Assembly: GCA_047615865.1 (NCBI GenBank)
Contig: JBLHIB010000020.1
Coordinates: 1-39,447 of the forward strand
Direction: 5' to 3'
From: JADFAK01 sp047615865
GTDB taxonomy: Bacteria > Bacteroidota > Bacteroidia > Flavobacteriales_D > Sanyastnellaceae
Length of the DNA stretch: 39,447 nt
Part shown: positions 1 to 7,710 of the stretch, piece by piece
How the letters are laid out: each line of letters opens with the position of its first letter
Position numbering within the stretch: the stretch's first letter is position 1
Notes under the pieces: model-generated
The model's database searches: none
Seen by the model: only the letters and a program-made list of their open reading frames with translations
What the model was told of the DNA's origin: nothing
Translations under genes and position numbers: made by a program

Positions 1-287
1 CCTTTCAGCTCCACCCCTTCATCTTCCAATCGATCGGCCATGATGAAAGGAGTTTCAAAGTGCATTTTACCGGTAAGCAGCCCTGCCCTATTCACCACTC
101 GGTGTGCCGGAACATCATCTCTACCAGTACAAGCATTCATCGCCCACCCAACCATTCGTGCAGATCCACCGCTTCCAATGTACTTGGCAATGGCTCCGTA
201 GCTGCTCACTCTTCCTTGTGGAATTAGGCGAACTACCTCGTAGACATCATCAAAGAAATTGGTGGTTTTCTGACTATACTCGGTCAT
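1..287 (-). CDS. Alkyltransferase-like protein (ATL, MGMT family), partial
   Basis: Reverse-strand translation gives an MGMT-type DNA-binding domain. It begins MTEYSQKTTNFFDDVYEVV and includes the helix-turn-helix region GRVSSYGAIAKYIG (about residues 25-38). The MGMT active-site motif PCHR reads PAHR here, with Ala at residue 61 replacing the alkyl-accepting Cys. Such proteins are known as ATLs. They bind O6-alkylguanine and flag it for nucleotide excision repair instead of removing the alkyl group, so a direct transferase role is unlikely. The ATG (287-285) overlaps the trmB stop codon as ATGA, so the two genes are probably translationally coupled. The gene runs off the left edge of the window after 95 codons; this family is normally about 100-115 residues, so little is missing. 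Family assignment is firm; the repair role is inferred from the family. Confidence 0.85.
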   Translation of the reverse strand, partial: MTEYSQKTTNFFDDVYEVVRLIPQGRVSSYGAIAKYIGSGGSARMVGWAMNACTGRDDVPAHRVVNRAGLLTGKMHFETPFIMADRLEDEGVELK

Positions 288-961
288 ATGGTGAAACGAA
301 TGTATTTTATTTTTTCGCCTTCATCGGCAAATTTCTTCTCGTAATACGTGCGAATGGACATAATTTCCTGCCATTCGGGAGTGAGTCCAGCCACGAAGTC
401 TCCGTATACGTCATCGGTAAAAACTTCAATGTTGTACTTGTGCTCCTGCAATTGCTCAAGCGACCATTCGTAAAGCCCTGTATTGTCGGTCTTAATGTGT
501 ATCGTTCCGCCGGGCTTCAGGTACTTTTTATAAAACTCTATAAACTTCGGACCGGTGAGTCGGTGCTTTTCATCCTTCGGTTGCGGATCAGAAAACGTAA
601 GCCAGATTTCGTCAATTTCACTTTCGTTGAAAAAGGTGCCTGCAAATTCTATTCGTGTCCGCAAGAAAGCCACATTATTAAGCTTCTCTTCCACTGAAGT
701 CTTTGCCCCACGCCAGAAACGATGTCCTTTGATATCAATTCCCAGAAAATTTCGATTGGGAAACATACGCGCCAGTCCGACCGTATATTCTCCTTTACCA
801 CAGCCCAATTCAAGCGTGATTGGATTGTCATTTCGGAACACATTCTTGTTCCATGTTCCACCCAAATCCGATTCTCCACTCAACGCTACTTCCGTAGGCG
901 GCTGAAGTACAAAATCATACGTGGCAATTTCGTCCCACTTTCTCAATTTATCCTTTCCCAT
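284..961 (-). CDS. trmB: tRNA (guanine-N7-)-methyltransferase TrmB
   Basis: TrmB makes 7-methylguanosine at position 46 of the tRNA variable loop, using S-adenosylmethionine. The SAM-binding motif LELGCGKGEYT lies at about residues 51-61. It is followed by GIDIKGHRFWRGA and a DPQPK version of the family's DPWPK motif, then the tRNA-binding TDN segment. I chose the ATG at 961, which gives 225 residues and the MGKDKLRK start usual in Bacteroidota. The GTG at 979 extends the frame by six residues but lacks support. A -7 element lies at 1008-1015. The stop codon overlaps the downstream ATL start by 4 bp. Confidence 0.93.
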   Translation of the reverse strand: MGKDKLRKWDEIATYDFVLQPPTEVALSGESDLGGTWNKNVFRNDNPITLELGCGKGEYTVGLARMFPNRNFLGIDIKGHRFWRGAKTSVEEKLNNVAFLRTRIEFAGTFFNESEIDEIWLTFSDPQPKDEKHRLTGPKFIEFYKKYLKPGGTIHIKTDNTGLYEWSLEQLQEHKYNIEVFTDDVYGDFVAGLTPEWQEIMSIRTYYEKKFADEGEKIKYIRFTI

Positions 962-1007
962 GTTATCCAATGACCACACAAGGCATAATTGTGTGCGAAT
1001 TACCCTG

Positions 1008-1015
1008 CAAAATTA
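1008..1015 (-). promoter_or_regulatory. Putative trmB promoter -7 element
   Basis: The reverse strand reads TAATTTTG, an exact match to the Bacteroidota -7 consensus TAnnTTTG, 46 bp before the trmB ATG. No clear TTG -33 box lies 17-23 bp upstream. The predicted leader holds a small 6-bp hairpin (ACACAA/TTGTGT, 976-994). Confidence 0.45.
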
Positions 1016-1100
1016 CGGAATACTCCTTGAGGTTCATGAGCTTTGTTTGCTTTCTCCAATTTTAACCTGACCTTAACATCAAATTACATTTCTTTACTCT

Positions 1101-2162
1101 GTGAAAAATCAGCCACGTATCTTGATTGCTCCTTTGGACTGGGGCCTAGGACATACCACCCGGGTGATCCCAATTATTCGAAGTGTTATTGAATCGGGAG
1201 CGACGCCGGTGATCGCTGGCAACATAGCTCAACTCGAGTTTTTGAACAGTTATTTTCCCGATTTCGAGTATCATCTGGTGGAAGGATATGATGTAGTTTA
1301 TGGTAAAAATGTGGCGCGAGACATTGCCATTCAGTTGAACTCTATTCTTAAGTCTATCAAGCGCGAGCGCAAATGGCTTGACGTCAATATTTCAAATTTC
1401 AACGTTCAAGCGATCATTTCAGACAACCGTTATGGGATGCGTCATTCTAGCGTTCCCTCTGTCTTAATCACGCATCAGATTCACGTCGCCGGTCCGAAAT
1501 TGGCCAACGGGATTCTAGAGATGCTATCCAAGAAACATTTGGCGGCTTTTGATCACATATGGGTTCCTGATTATACGGGTAATTCGGCCCTTGCGGGCAA
1601 ATTGAGCAACTCCGACGATGAGCGAGTTTCTTACTTAGGACCTTTGAGCCGCTTCGAAGGTGAGCCCCAGACGCCCACACCCGAAACCGATGTGAAATTA
1701 TTCGGGATAGTAAGCGGACCGGAAGACCAACGCACATTCTTCGAAAATGACCTCATCGAACTCTTCAAGCGGGATGGGAGAAAGGCGATCATCGCTCGCG
1801 GCAGAAAAGATTTGAGTAAAAAGACCGACGGCAATGTTCAACTTATTCCTCATGTGAAAGACGAATTGTTTCGTTCGCTGGTGGCCGGAGCAGAGGTCGT
1901 TATTTGCAGATCGGGATATTCTACTATAATGGATCTTGCGCATTTAGAACGAAAGGCAATTGTGGTGGCTACACCAGGTCAGGGCGAACAAGAGTATATC
2001 GCCCAGCGCTTGGAAGGAAAGCACGGATTTCGTCGTGTTGCTCAGGGCGACTTAAAAGATATAAACCTGTCGGATGCTGCACATTTGCCGTTGTGGCGTA
2101 TTATGGAAAGGGAAAACACTCCTTCCATTCCAAAGCTTATCCAGGATCTTACTCGGAAATAA
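1101..2162 (+). CDS. Glycosyltransferase, GT28/MurG-like fold
   Basis: This 353-residue cytosolic protein has the two-domain GT-B layout. The N-terminal LDWGLGHTTRVIPIIRSV has the glycine/histidine loop and first Rossmann strand of GT28-type enzymes. The C-terminal half has VICRSGYSTIMDLAHLERKA followed by PGQGEQEYIAQRL, which matches the sugar-nucleotide-binding region of the MurG family. It probably transfers a sugar from a nucleotide donor to a lipid or envelope acceptor, but nothing here identifies the substrate. The start is a GTG at 1101; no nearby ATG fits the conserved N-terminus. It is followed by a 296-bp non-coding stretch before tadA and appears to stand alone. It is not MurG itself, because the signature residues are too divergent and no cell-wall genes are adjacent. 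Confidence 0.75.
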   Translation: MKNQPRILIAPLDWGLGHTTRVIPIIRSVIESGATPVIAGNIAQLEFLNSYFPDFEYHLVEGYDVVYGKNVARDIAIQLNSILKSIKRERKWLDVNISNFNVQAIISDNRYGMRHSSVPSVLITHQIHVAGPKLANGILEMLSKKHLAAFDHIWVPDYTGNSALAGKLSNSDDERVSYLGPLSRFEGEPQTPTPETDVKLFGIVSGPEDQRTFFENDLIELFKRDGRKAIIARGRKDLSKKTDGNVQLIPHVKDELFRSLVAGAEVVICRSGYSTIMDLAHLERKAIVVATPGQGEQEYIAQRLEGKHGFRRVAQGDLKDINLSDAAHLPLWRIMERENTPSIPKLIQDLTRK

Positions 2163-2184
2163 TCAACCGCGTCTGACAAATCTT

Positions 2185-2337
2185 TGCATTCATTCATGGA
2201 TGCAGAATGCCAAACACGTTCGGCTGACCGGTCAGCGCAGCGGCTAAAGGCATGGGGAACGCCATTGCCTTTCTGGTTTCTACCAATATGCCATCTCTGC
2301 GGGGCACGGTAATCATCTAATTTACATATTGGCATTC
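2185..2337. other. Structure-rich non-coding element with nested inverted repeats
   Basis: The gap between the glycosyltransferase and tadA holds several inverted repeats. They are a quasi-palindrome TGCATTCAT/ATGGATGCA (2185-2204), a perfect 14-bp palindrome GCTGACCGGTCAGC (2223-2236), and a hairpin AAAGGCATGG/CCATTGCCTTT with a 6-base loop and one bulge (2246-2272). There are also two wider pairs: CCAATATG/CATATTGG (2283-2290 with 2325-2332) and an enclosing GAATGCCAA/TTGGCATTC (2205-2213 with 2329-2337). The arrangement resembles a multi-branched RNA or a short palindromic mobile element. No ORF here looks like a gene. Which of the two it is cannot be settled from one copy. Confidence 0.5.
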
Positions 2338-2458
2338 GATGCGAGGTGAGTCAAATAGTCTTGATTATGTCAACCCGCGAACCAATCGTTAAATTATTTA
2401 GAAGAATTTGACCCCATCTACTGGGCCTCTGTTTATAAAAATTCTACATCTTGCGCGT

Positions 2459-2923
2459 ATGCTTGAACCACCCAACGACGAATTCTTCATGAAAATGGCG
2501 CTTAAAGAGGCGCAAACGGCCTTTGACGCCGATGAAGTTCCCGTGGGTGCAGTCGTTGTCATGAATGGACAAATCATCGCTCGAGGTTACAATCTTACTG
2601 AGCGACTGAACGACTTCACCGCCCATGCGGAGATGCAAGCCTACACCTCGGCATCGGAGTTTCTTGGTGGAAAGCACTTGGAAAAATGCACCTTGTATGT
2701 AACACTTGAGCCTTGTATCATGTGTGCTGGCGCGGCTTACAATACTCGTATTGGGAAGATTGTATTTGGCGCTTATGATTTGAAGCGGGGTTTCGGTCTG
2801 TTTAAAGCGGGGGACATTCCTCCTGTTGTGCACCCCAAAACCACAGTATTAGGTGGCGTGATGGAGAAGGAATGTCGAGAAATATTGACCACTTTCTTCG
2901 AGGCAAAGAGAAAGACACTCTAA
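2459..2923 (+). CDS. tadA: tRNA-specific adenosine deaminase TadA / nucleoside deaminase
   Basis: A zinc-dependent deaminase of the cytidine deaminase fold, 154 residues. The zinc site is complete: HAE (H56, E58) supplies one ligand and the proton shuttle, and PCIMC (C86, C89) supplies the two cysteines. The expected role is conversion of wobble adenosine-34 to inosine in tRNA-Arg(ACG), an essential step in most bacteria. Some Bacteroidota paralogues deaminate free bases such as guanine, so the substrate is inferred. I start at the ATG at 2459. The in-frame TTG at 2408 would add 17 residues unrelated to the family and would cover the likely promoter (TACATCTTG, 2445-2453). The DUF4442 gene follows after 13 bp, probably in the same transcript. 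Confidence 0.87.
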   Translation: MLEPPNDEFFMKMALKEAQTAFDADEVPVGAVVVMNGQIIARGYNLTERLNDFTAHAEMQAYTSASEFLGGKHLEKCTLYVTLEPCIMCAGAAYNTRIGKIVFGAYDLKRGFGLFKAGDIPPVVHPKTTVLGGVMEKECREILTTFFEAKRKTL

Positions 2924-2936
2924 ACAAGATCTCATT

Positions 2937-3476
2937 ATGTCGATCTATTCAAAACTGACTGATTTCGGGACAAAGTTTATCAAGCCTCACATCTTGTTCA
3001 AACATGGATTTAACTTAAGTCCAATGTACCGAAGGAGTACCGCTCGTATAACTCAGGTGTCTCCCGACCTTAGGAAAGTGAAGATCAAGCTTCGAATCAG
3101 CTACAAAAACAGAAATTACATGAACTCCATATTCGGGGGCAGCATGTTTTCAGCTGTTGACCCGATACCGATGGTTCAACTCATCAATATTTTGGGGAAG
3201 GAATATGTGGTCTGGGACAAGTCGGCAGAAATAGCTTTCAAGCGTCCGGCTAAGGAGAATCTATTTGCCGAATTCACATATAGCGACAGCGAACTAGAAA
3301 ACATCAAAACCCTGATCGCCCAAAATCAAGAGACCGAATTCCCAAAAATCACTGCGCTCACAAATGCCGACGGAAGCATCATATTCGCCGAAGTAACGAA
3401 GACGATCTATGTGGCCAACAAGGCATATTATAAGGAGAAACGAGCACTGGCTAAAGCCAAGAGAAAACAGGAATAG
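2937..3476 (+). CDS. DUF4442 hotdog-fold protein
   Basis: This 179-residue soluble protein matches the DUF4442 family, distant relatives of acyl-CoA thioesterases. Recognisable parts are the central NYMNSIFGGSMFSAVDPIPM helix and loop, the usual hotdog helix region, and the following strands VVWDKSAEIAFKRPA. No experimentally supported substrate is known to me, so acyl-thioester hydrolysis is only a fold-based guess. It lies 13 bp after tadA and probably shares its transcript. The C-terminus is very basic (KEKRALAKAKRKQE). A weak 5-bp hairpin (GTCCT/AGGAC, about 3476-3490) without a T tract follows the stop codon. Confidence 0.75.
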   Translation: MSIYSKLTDFGTKFIKPHILFKHGFNLSPMYRRSTARITQVSPDLRKVKIKLRISYKNRNYMNSIFGGSMFSAVDPIPMVQLINILGKEYVVWDKSAEIAFKRPAKENLFAEFTYSDSELENIKTLIAQNQETEFPKITALTNADGSIIFAEVTKTIYVANKAYYKEKRALAKAKRKQE

Positions 3477-3527
3477 TCCTATAAAAAGGACAATCTGACA
3501 ATTCGCGAAATGCCGTTTCGAATTGAT

Positions 3528-3535
3528 TACTTTTG
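3528..3535 (+). promoter_or_regulatory. Putative mgtE promoter -7 element
   Basis: TACTTTTG exactly matches the Bacteroidota -7 consensus TAnnTTTG and sits 24 bp before the mgtE ATG. A convincing TTG -33 box is not visible at the usual 17-23 bp distance. Confidence 0.5.
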
Positions 3536-3559
3536 CTCTGTTCTCCAATTTAGAACACC

Positions 3560-4957
3560 ATGTCTTTCGAGATTACAAAACAACTCATCCAAAAAATCGA
3601 GTCGGACGTTGAAAACGGACACGACAACGATGTCATTGCGGTTCTAAAAGAGCTGCACCCGGCAGATATTGCCGAATTATTGGATGACTTGCACTCAAGT
3701 ACGACGACATACGTATTCCGTTTAATCGACAAGGAGATCGCGGCAGATGTACTCGTGGATCTGGAGGAAGACTTGCGAGAGCATTTGATGAAGTCGCTTA
3801 CATCCAAGGAAATTGCCGAGGACGTGATCGACCGAATCGACTCCGATGACGCGGCAGACATGATCGCGGAGCTGCCCACGGAAAAGAGGGAAGAGGTAAT
3901 TGCCCTTCTCGAGGACCAGGAACAAGCCAGTGATATTATCGACCTCCTGAACTACGAGGAAGGAACTGCAGGTTCACTTATGGCCAAGGAGTTGATGAAG
4001 GTCAATCTTAATTGGACCATCTCCAATTGCATTCGTGAACTGCGCAAACAAGCTGTGGATGTAGACAATGTATACACGATATATGTTGTGGACAACCAAG
4101 ACTTATTGCTGGGACGGTTAAGCTTACGCAAATTATTGTTCAACGCATCTTCCACACGTGCGCTTGTCAGCGATATCTATGAAAAAGACCAAAAACTCGC
4201 AACTGTAAATCCTGATGTTGAAGAACAAGATGTTGTGAGGATGATGGAAAAATATGACTTGGTTACTATTCCCGTAGTCAATGACGCTGGAATTTTGCTT
4301 GGTCGCATTACGATTGACGATGTCGTCGACGTCATCATGGAAGAGGCTGAAAAGGATTACCAGCTCGCGTCCGGTATTGCTGAAGACGTCGAGTCCAAGG
4401 ATAATATTTGGACCTTGACACGCGCTCGATTGCCTTGGCTGCTCATTGGGCTTGCTGGCGGACTTGCAGGAGCAAAAGTAATTGGCGTATTCAATATCGC
4501 AGAAAACCCGATGATGGCTTTATTTATCCCTCTTATTGCTGCCATGGGTGGAAATGTGGGTGTTCAATCTGCCGCTATCGTGGTTCAGGGTTTGGCCAAT
4601 CAATCGCTTAAAAATGAAAAGATGAGTGCAAAGCTTCTTAAAGAGTTTGGCGTAGGTGCTTTGAATGGATTGATATGCTCTATCATACTATTGGGCGCCA
4701 GCTTCGTTCTGGGCTTTGGAACTTCTCTCTGCTTCACCGTGAGCATAGCACTCATTGCCGTGATAATCTTCGCCGCGCTTTTTGGCACCTTTATCCCGCT
4801 GATCCTAGATAAGTATAAAATCGACCCCGCACTTGCAACAGGTCCATTCATCACAACTGCCAATGACATCGTAGGTCTGATAATCTACTTTACTGTGGCT
4901 CAATTTGTGACCAAGCATTTTGATCCGGACTTTTTGGCATTGGCTTTCTTACACTGA
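3560..4957 (+). CDS. mgtE: Magnesium transporter MgtE
   Basis: MgtE is a Mg2+ channel of the inner membrane, gated by its own cytosolic domains as intracellular Mg2+ changes. All parts are present in 465 residues, close to the family length of about 450. They are an acidic helical N domain (LHPADIAELLDDL and DSDDAADMIAELP repeats, about 1-125), a pair of CBS domains (about 130-255), the plug helix, and a five-helix membrane domain from about residue 285. The membrane domain includes the pore segment AAMGGNVGVQSAAIVVQG. The ATG at 3560 matches the conserved start. The TGA overlaps the next gene's ATG by one base, so the downstream dehydrogenase is probably coupled, though no functional link between the two is obvious. 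Confidence 0.95.
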   Translation: MSFEITKQLIQKIESDVENGHDNDVIAVLKELHPADIAELLDDLHSSTTTYVFRLIDKEIAADVLVDLEEDLREHLMKSLTSKEIAEDVIDRIDSDDAADMIAELPTEKREEVIALLEDQEQASDIIDLLNYEEGTAGSLMAKELMKVNLNWTISNCIRELRKQAVDVDNVYTIYVVDNQDLLLGRLSLRKLLFNASSTRALVSDIYEKDQKLATVNPDVEEQDVVRMMEKYDLVTIPVVNDAGILLGRITIDDVVDVIMEEAEKDYQLASGIAEDVESKDNIWTLTRARLPWLLIGLAGGLAGAKVIGVFNIAENPMMALFIPLIAAMGGNVGVQSAAIVVQGLANQSLKNEKMSAKLLKEFGVGALNGLICSIILLGASFVLGFGTSLCFTVSIALIAVIIFAALFGTFIPLILDKYKIDPALATGPFITTANDIVGLIIYFTVAQFVTKHFDPDFLALAFLH

Positions 4958-5895
4958 TGAAAGTGCTGTTCATTGATACAGTCCACGAAATCCTCGAGCA
5001 AAAGCTGAGCGCTGCAGGTATGGAATGTGTTTCCGGTTATGAATGGAATCGCGCACAAATCTTAGCTGAAGTTTCTTCCTTTGACGGAATTGTAATTCGC
5101 AGTCGGACCAAAATAGACGACGCTTTCTTTGAAGCTGCTAGCAATTTGAAATGGATCGCTCGGTCTGGATCAGGCTTGGAGAATATAGATTTGCCAACGG
5201 CAGGAAAACACCACGTCACCGTATTCAATTCTCCTGAAGGAAATGCTCAAGCTGTGGGCGAGCATGCCACAGGAATGCTTTTAAGTCTGCTGAACAATCT
5301 AAATCGTGGTGACAATGAAGTGCGAAAGGGTATTTGGCGTAGAGAAGAGAACCGCGGTCGGGAATTGAACTCTATGTCTGTCGGGATTATTGGATATGGG
5401 CACACTGGTTCGGCATTCGCCAAATGTCTTTCTGGGTTTGGATGTAAGATCCTTGCTTATGACAAGTACCTAGCTGACTTTGGAAATGACCTTGTATTGG
5501 AAAGCACCCTTGAGGATATTCTGAGCACTTGTGATGCAATCAGCTTGCACTTGCCTCTTACAGACGAAACACGTGCTTTTGTCAATGGCTCCTTTATCTC
5601 AATGGCCATAGCGACACCAATTTTGATCAATACCTCTCGAGGCAAAGTTGTTGATACTGAAGCGATAGTTGACGGATTAAAGAATGGCCAATTGGCGGGA
5701 GTTTGTCTGGATGTTCACGAATATGAAACAGCCTCATTCGAAAGCTTGAATCTTGCTTCTTTGCCGGCTCCGATGCAATATCTAATAGCAAGTGATCGTG
5801 TAATATTAAGTCCGCATGTAGCGGGATGGACTTCAGAATCTTACACCAAACTCTCAGATTATTTGGCAAAAAAAATCCTGACTCAATTCGGTTAA
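4957..5895 (+). CDS. D-2-hydroxyacid dehydrogenase (phosphoglycerate dehydrogenase-like)
   Basis: An NAD-dependent D-isomer-specific 2-hydroxyacid dehydrogenase of 312 residues. The nucleotide-binding loop GIIGYGHTG (about 143-151) and the catalytic Arg228 (NTSRGKVVD), Glu255 (LDVHEYE) and His287 (LSPHVAG) are all visible. The closest well-known relative is 3-phosphoglycerate dehydrogenase (SerA), the first step of serine synthesis. The protein lacks the C-terminal ACT regulatory domain of long SerA forms, and no serine gene is adjacent, so I leave the substrate open. It overlaps mgtE by one base. It ends 43 bp from the convergent exbD gene, with no clear terminator between them. Confidence 0.85.
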   Translation: MKVLFIDTVHEILEQKLSAAGMECVSGYEWNRAQILAEVSSFDGIVIRSRTKIDDAFFEAASNLKWIARSGSGLENIDLPTAGKHHVTVFNSPEGNAQAVGEHATGMLLSLLNNLNRGDNEVRKGIWRREENRGRELNSMSVGIIGYGHTGSAFAKCLSGFGCKILAYDKYLADFGNDLVLESTLEDILSTCDAISLHLPLTDETRAFVNGSFISMAIATPILINTSRGKVVDTEAIVDGLKNGQLAGVCLDVHEYETASFESLNLASLPAPMQYLIASDRVILSPHVAGWTSESYTKLSDYLAKKILTQFG

Positions 5896-5938
5896 ACACC
5901 TTCTGAGCCAGGATAATATTTGTTAGGAATGACAGCTA

Positions 5939-6424
5939 TTAGCTATCTGATCCTGTTCTTTTTCTTGATGAAGTTGCGTAAAGAATTTTAAGAGCTGAAG
6001 CTCGTCTGAGTTCCTGTTTTATAGCAGAAACAATTCCCATTTTCGTTGCTTTATCAACCTTGAGCGACATGATCATTTTCTTTTGATCTGCTTCGTTCAT
6101 TTCTCCTCGCACTAGTTCCACATAATCTTGGATTTCCTCAACGGTAGCGAAGGAGTCATTCAACTGAATGACCGCAGCATCACCACGGCGGGCGCGCTCT
6201 CCTTTATCGCTGGGAGGTCCAACATTGATATACTTAATGAGGTTCTTCTGCTCGATGGTTGTCAACTCCGATGCACTTGGCGGCTTCACCTCCACAAGAG
6301 GATCATCCGAACGGAGAACGGTAACCAACATAAAGAAGAAGAGTAGCATGAAAACGATATCAGGCAAAGATGCGGTCGAAATCGCCTGCATCCTATTCTT
6401 TTTCTTTTTTGTAAATTTTGACAT
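5939..6424 (-). CDS. exbD: Biopolymer transport protein ExbD (second copy)
   Basis: ExbD is the periplasmic-facing partner of ExbB in the proton-driven motor that powers TonB-dependent uptake. This 161-residue form has a basic cytosolic start (SKFTKKKKNRMQ). One membrane helix follows, with the conserved proton-path Asp in SLPDIVFMLLFFFMLVTVL (about residues 19-37), and then a periplasmic domain ending in KQELRRASALKILYATSSR. It is last in the order exbB - membrane gene - exbD1 - exbD2, 13 bp after exbD1. It differs strongly from exbD1, so this is an old pair of paralogues. No TonB gene lies in the window. Confidence 0.88.
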   Translation of the reverse strand: MSKFTKKKKNRMQAISTASLPDIVFMLLFFFMLVTVLRSDDPLVEVKPPSASELTTIEQKNLIKYINVGPPSDKGERARRGDAAVIQLNDSFATVEEIQDYVELVRGEMNEADQKKMIMSLKVDKATKMGIVSAIKQELRRASALKILYATSSRKRTGSDS

Positions 6425-6437
6425 ATTGCTTTCCTTA

Positions 6438-7202
6438 TTAGTACTGACCTAGGTTCTTTGGCTCCGCCTCAGAAATACGCTGAGGATATACCGCTTGCAC
6501 AGCATACAACTGCTTCTTGAAAATGGCATTTGCTTTCTCATCATTTTTCACACGATCGTAAGCCTTGCTCAATTCAGCGTAAGTGATTCCGAAGTTATCC
6601 AAACAGATGTTGTCTCGAAGCTGGTTTACAGCAGACTCCAACTCATTTTGGACCTGAATATAGGTGTCATAATTGGTGTTGTTGTCGTTTTGCATTGAGA
6701 TCAAAGCTGATCCAGGGAGCTGTTTGAATTCTCCAAAGAACTCAATAGCACCCATTTTCTTTCCCCAATCCACAATAGCTTTCCTAATAGGCTTCTTCTT
6801 GTCTTCGCTAGGCGCCGTAGCAAGCAATATTTCAAGTTGATCAATTTGAGCTTGCACATCTGCTTCACGCACCCATTCCCTAAGAGGAAGGTTCTCGTTT
6901 TCAATTAGATCTGTAAAAACTCCATCAGCAACGAGGAACTCTATAGCAGCATCTTTGAGGTTTTTCACCTTCATATAATCTCCTTCTACAAGGAGGTTAT
7001 TGTTGGCGTTCACAAGAACCTCAAACACATTCCTTTGACGAACGTCCGGAATATCTGGATCATCAGGCAAGGGAGGTGGAAGCTGGCGTAGAATTCCCTT
7101 TTCTGTGCTTATGGTTGTAACCATTAGGAAGAAAACGAGAAGCAGGAAGGCGATATCCGCCATCGAACCAGCATTTATTTCAGTTAATGTTCTTCTCGGC
7201 AT
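6438..7202 (-). CDS. exbD: Biopolymer transport protein ExbD, long form (first copy)
   Basis: At 254 residues this ExbD is well above the usual 130-180. It starts MPRRTLTEINAGSMADIAFLLLVFFLMV, with the conserved Asp near residue 16 opening the single membrane helix. A proline-rich segment LPPPLPDDPDIPD follows. The periplasmic part contains extra helical sequence (about residues 95-200) between the parts expected of a standard ExbD domain, and ends in KQLYAVQAVYPQRISEAEPKN. The C-terminal DNFGITYAELSKAYDRVKNDE segment keeps the family pattern. It lies 6 bp from the upstream membrane gene and 13 bp from exbD2. The insertion may contact a partner in the periplasm; that is inference. Confidence 0.85.
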   Translation of the reverse strand: MPRRTLTEINAGSMADIAFLLLVFFLMVTTISTEKGILRQLPPPLPDDPDIPDVRQRNVFEVLVNANNNLLVEGDYMKVKNLKDAAIEFLVADGVFTDLIENENLPLREWVREADVQAQIDQLEILLATAPSEDKKKPIRKAIVDWGKKMGAIEFFGEFKQLPGSALISMQNDNNTNYDTYIQVQNELESAVNQLRDNICLDNFGITYAELSKAYDRVKNDEKANAIFKKQLYAVQAVYPQRISEAEPKNLGQY

Positions 7203-7208
7203 GGCGTT

Positions 7209-7682
7209 CTACTTAAAAAATTTACTCACTTCCATGTACAACAGTCCTACAATTGCTAATAAAGCCAGCACGTAGAACATTGTCAATCCTGAGGAAATGG
7301 TCTTCAACATGGAATCACTTGGAGTTTCTACACTCAAATTACCAGGCAATGAGGTATCTCCTATACCATAGTAAGCAACCAATCCGATCACAACGACCAA
7401 GATAATTCCTCCCAAAGCTCTGACATTCTTTTTTGGATCCTGAGCTACTGCCTTGATTCCAAAACCGATTGCCGCCACTATACAAATCGCCAATACTATC
7501 CAAGTGATCGCGAGCATCATGCTCAATGGATTCGTTACATCAGGCACATTGTCGAGTACATATTTCCATCCAGACTCGGCATACTTGCTATCCCAATTGG
7601 ACGCAATCATGATAGAGAAGACCGCGCCAAGGAAAATGACGAGACCTTTGACTACATCTAGTCCTATTTTTAATCCTTTCAT
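7209..7682 (-). CDS. Four-helix membrane protein of the exb cluster, unknown function
   Basis: This 157-residue protein has four predicted membrane helices: VVKGLVIFLGAVFSIMIAS (about 9-27), MMLAITWIVLAICIVAAIGFGI (about 55-76), ALGGIILVVVIGLVAYYG (about 89-106) and GLTMFYVLALLAIVGLLYMEV (about 132-152). I see no catalytic motif. It is fixed between exbB (28 bp) and exbD1 (6 bp) in what must be one transcript, so it is probably an accessory part of the ExbB/ExbD motor. I recall a similar small membrane gene in the same place in other Flavobacteriia, but cannot name a family or a tested role. Confidence 0.75.
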   Translation of the reverse strand: MKGLKIGLDVVKGLVIFLGAVFSIMIASNWDSKYAESGWKYVLDNVPDVTNPLSMMLAITWIVLAICIVAAIGFGIKAVAQDPKKNVRALGGIILVVVIGLVAYYGIGDTSLPGNLSVETPSDSMLKTISSGLTMFYVLALLAIVGLLYMEVSKFFK

Positions 7683-7710
7683 ATTCTTAAGTCTTTAAAT
7701 AGCCTTTTGC

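Noticed and set aside
2042..2335. A 97-codon minus-strand frame covering the structured element
   Set aside because: Its second half is antisense to the glycosyltransferase C-terminus and its first half translates the palindromic element. No promoter or family fit was seen. Possible relation to an interspersed repeat is covered in the findings.
2185..2337. Integron attC site
   Set aside because: The GTTRRRY and RYYYAAC core sites are absent and no integrase or cassette structure is nearby.
5939..7202. Recent duplication of exbD
   Set aside because: The two ExbD proteins differ in length and almost everywhere outside the membrane helix, so they are old paralogues.
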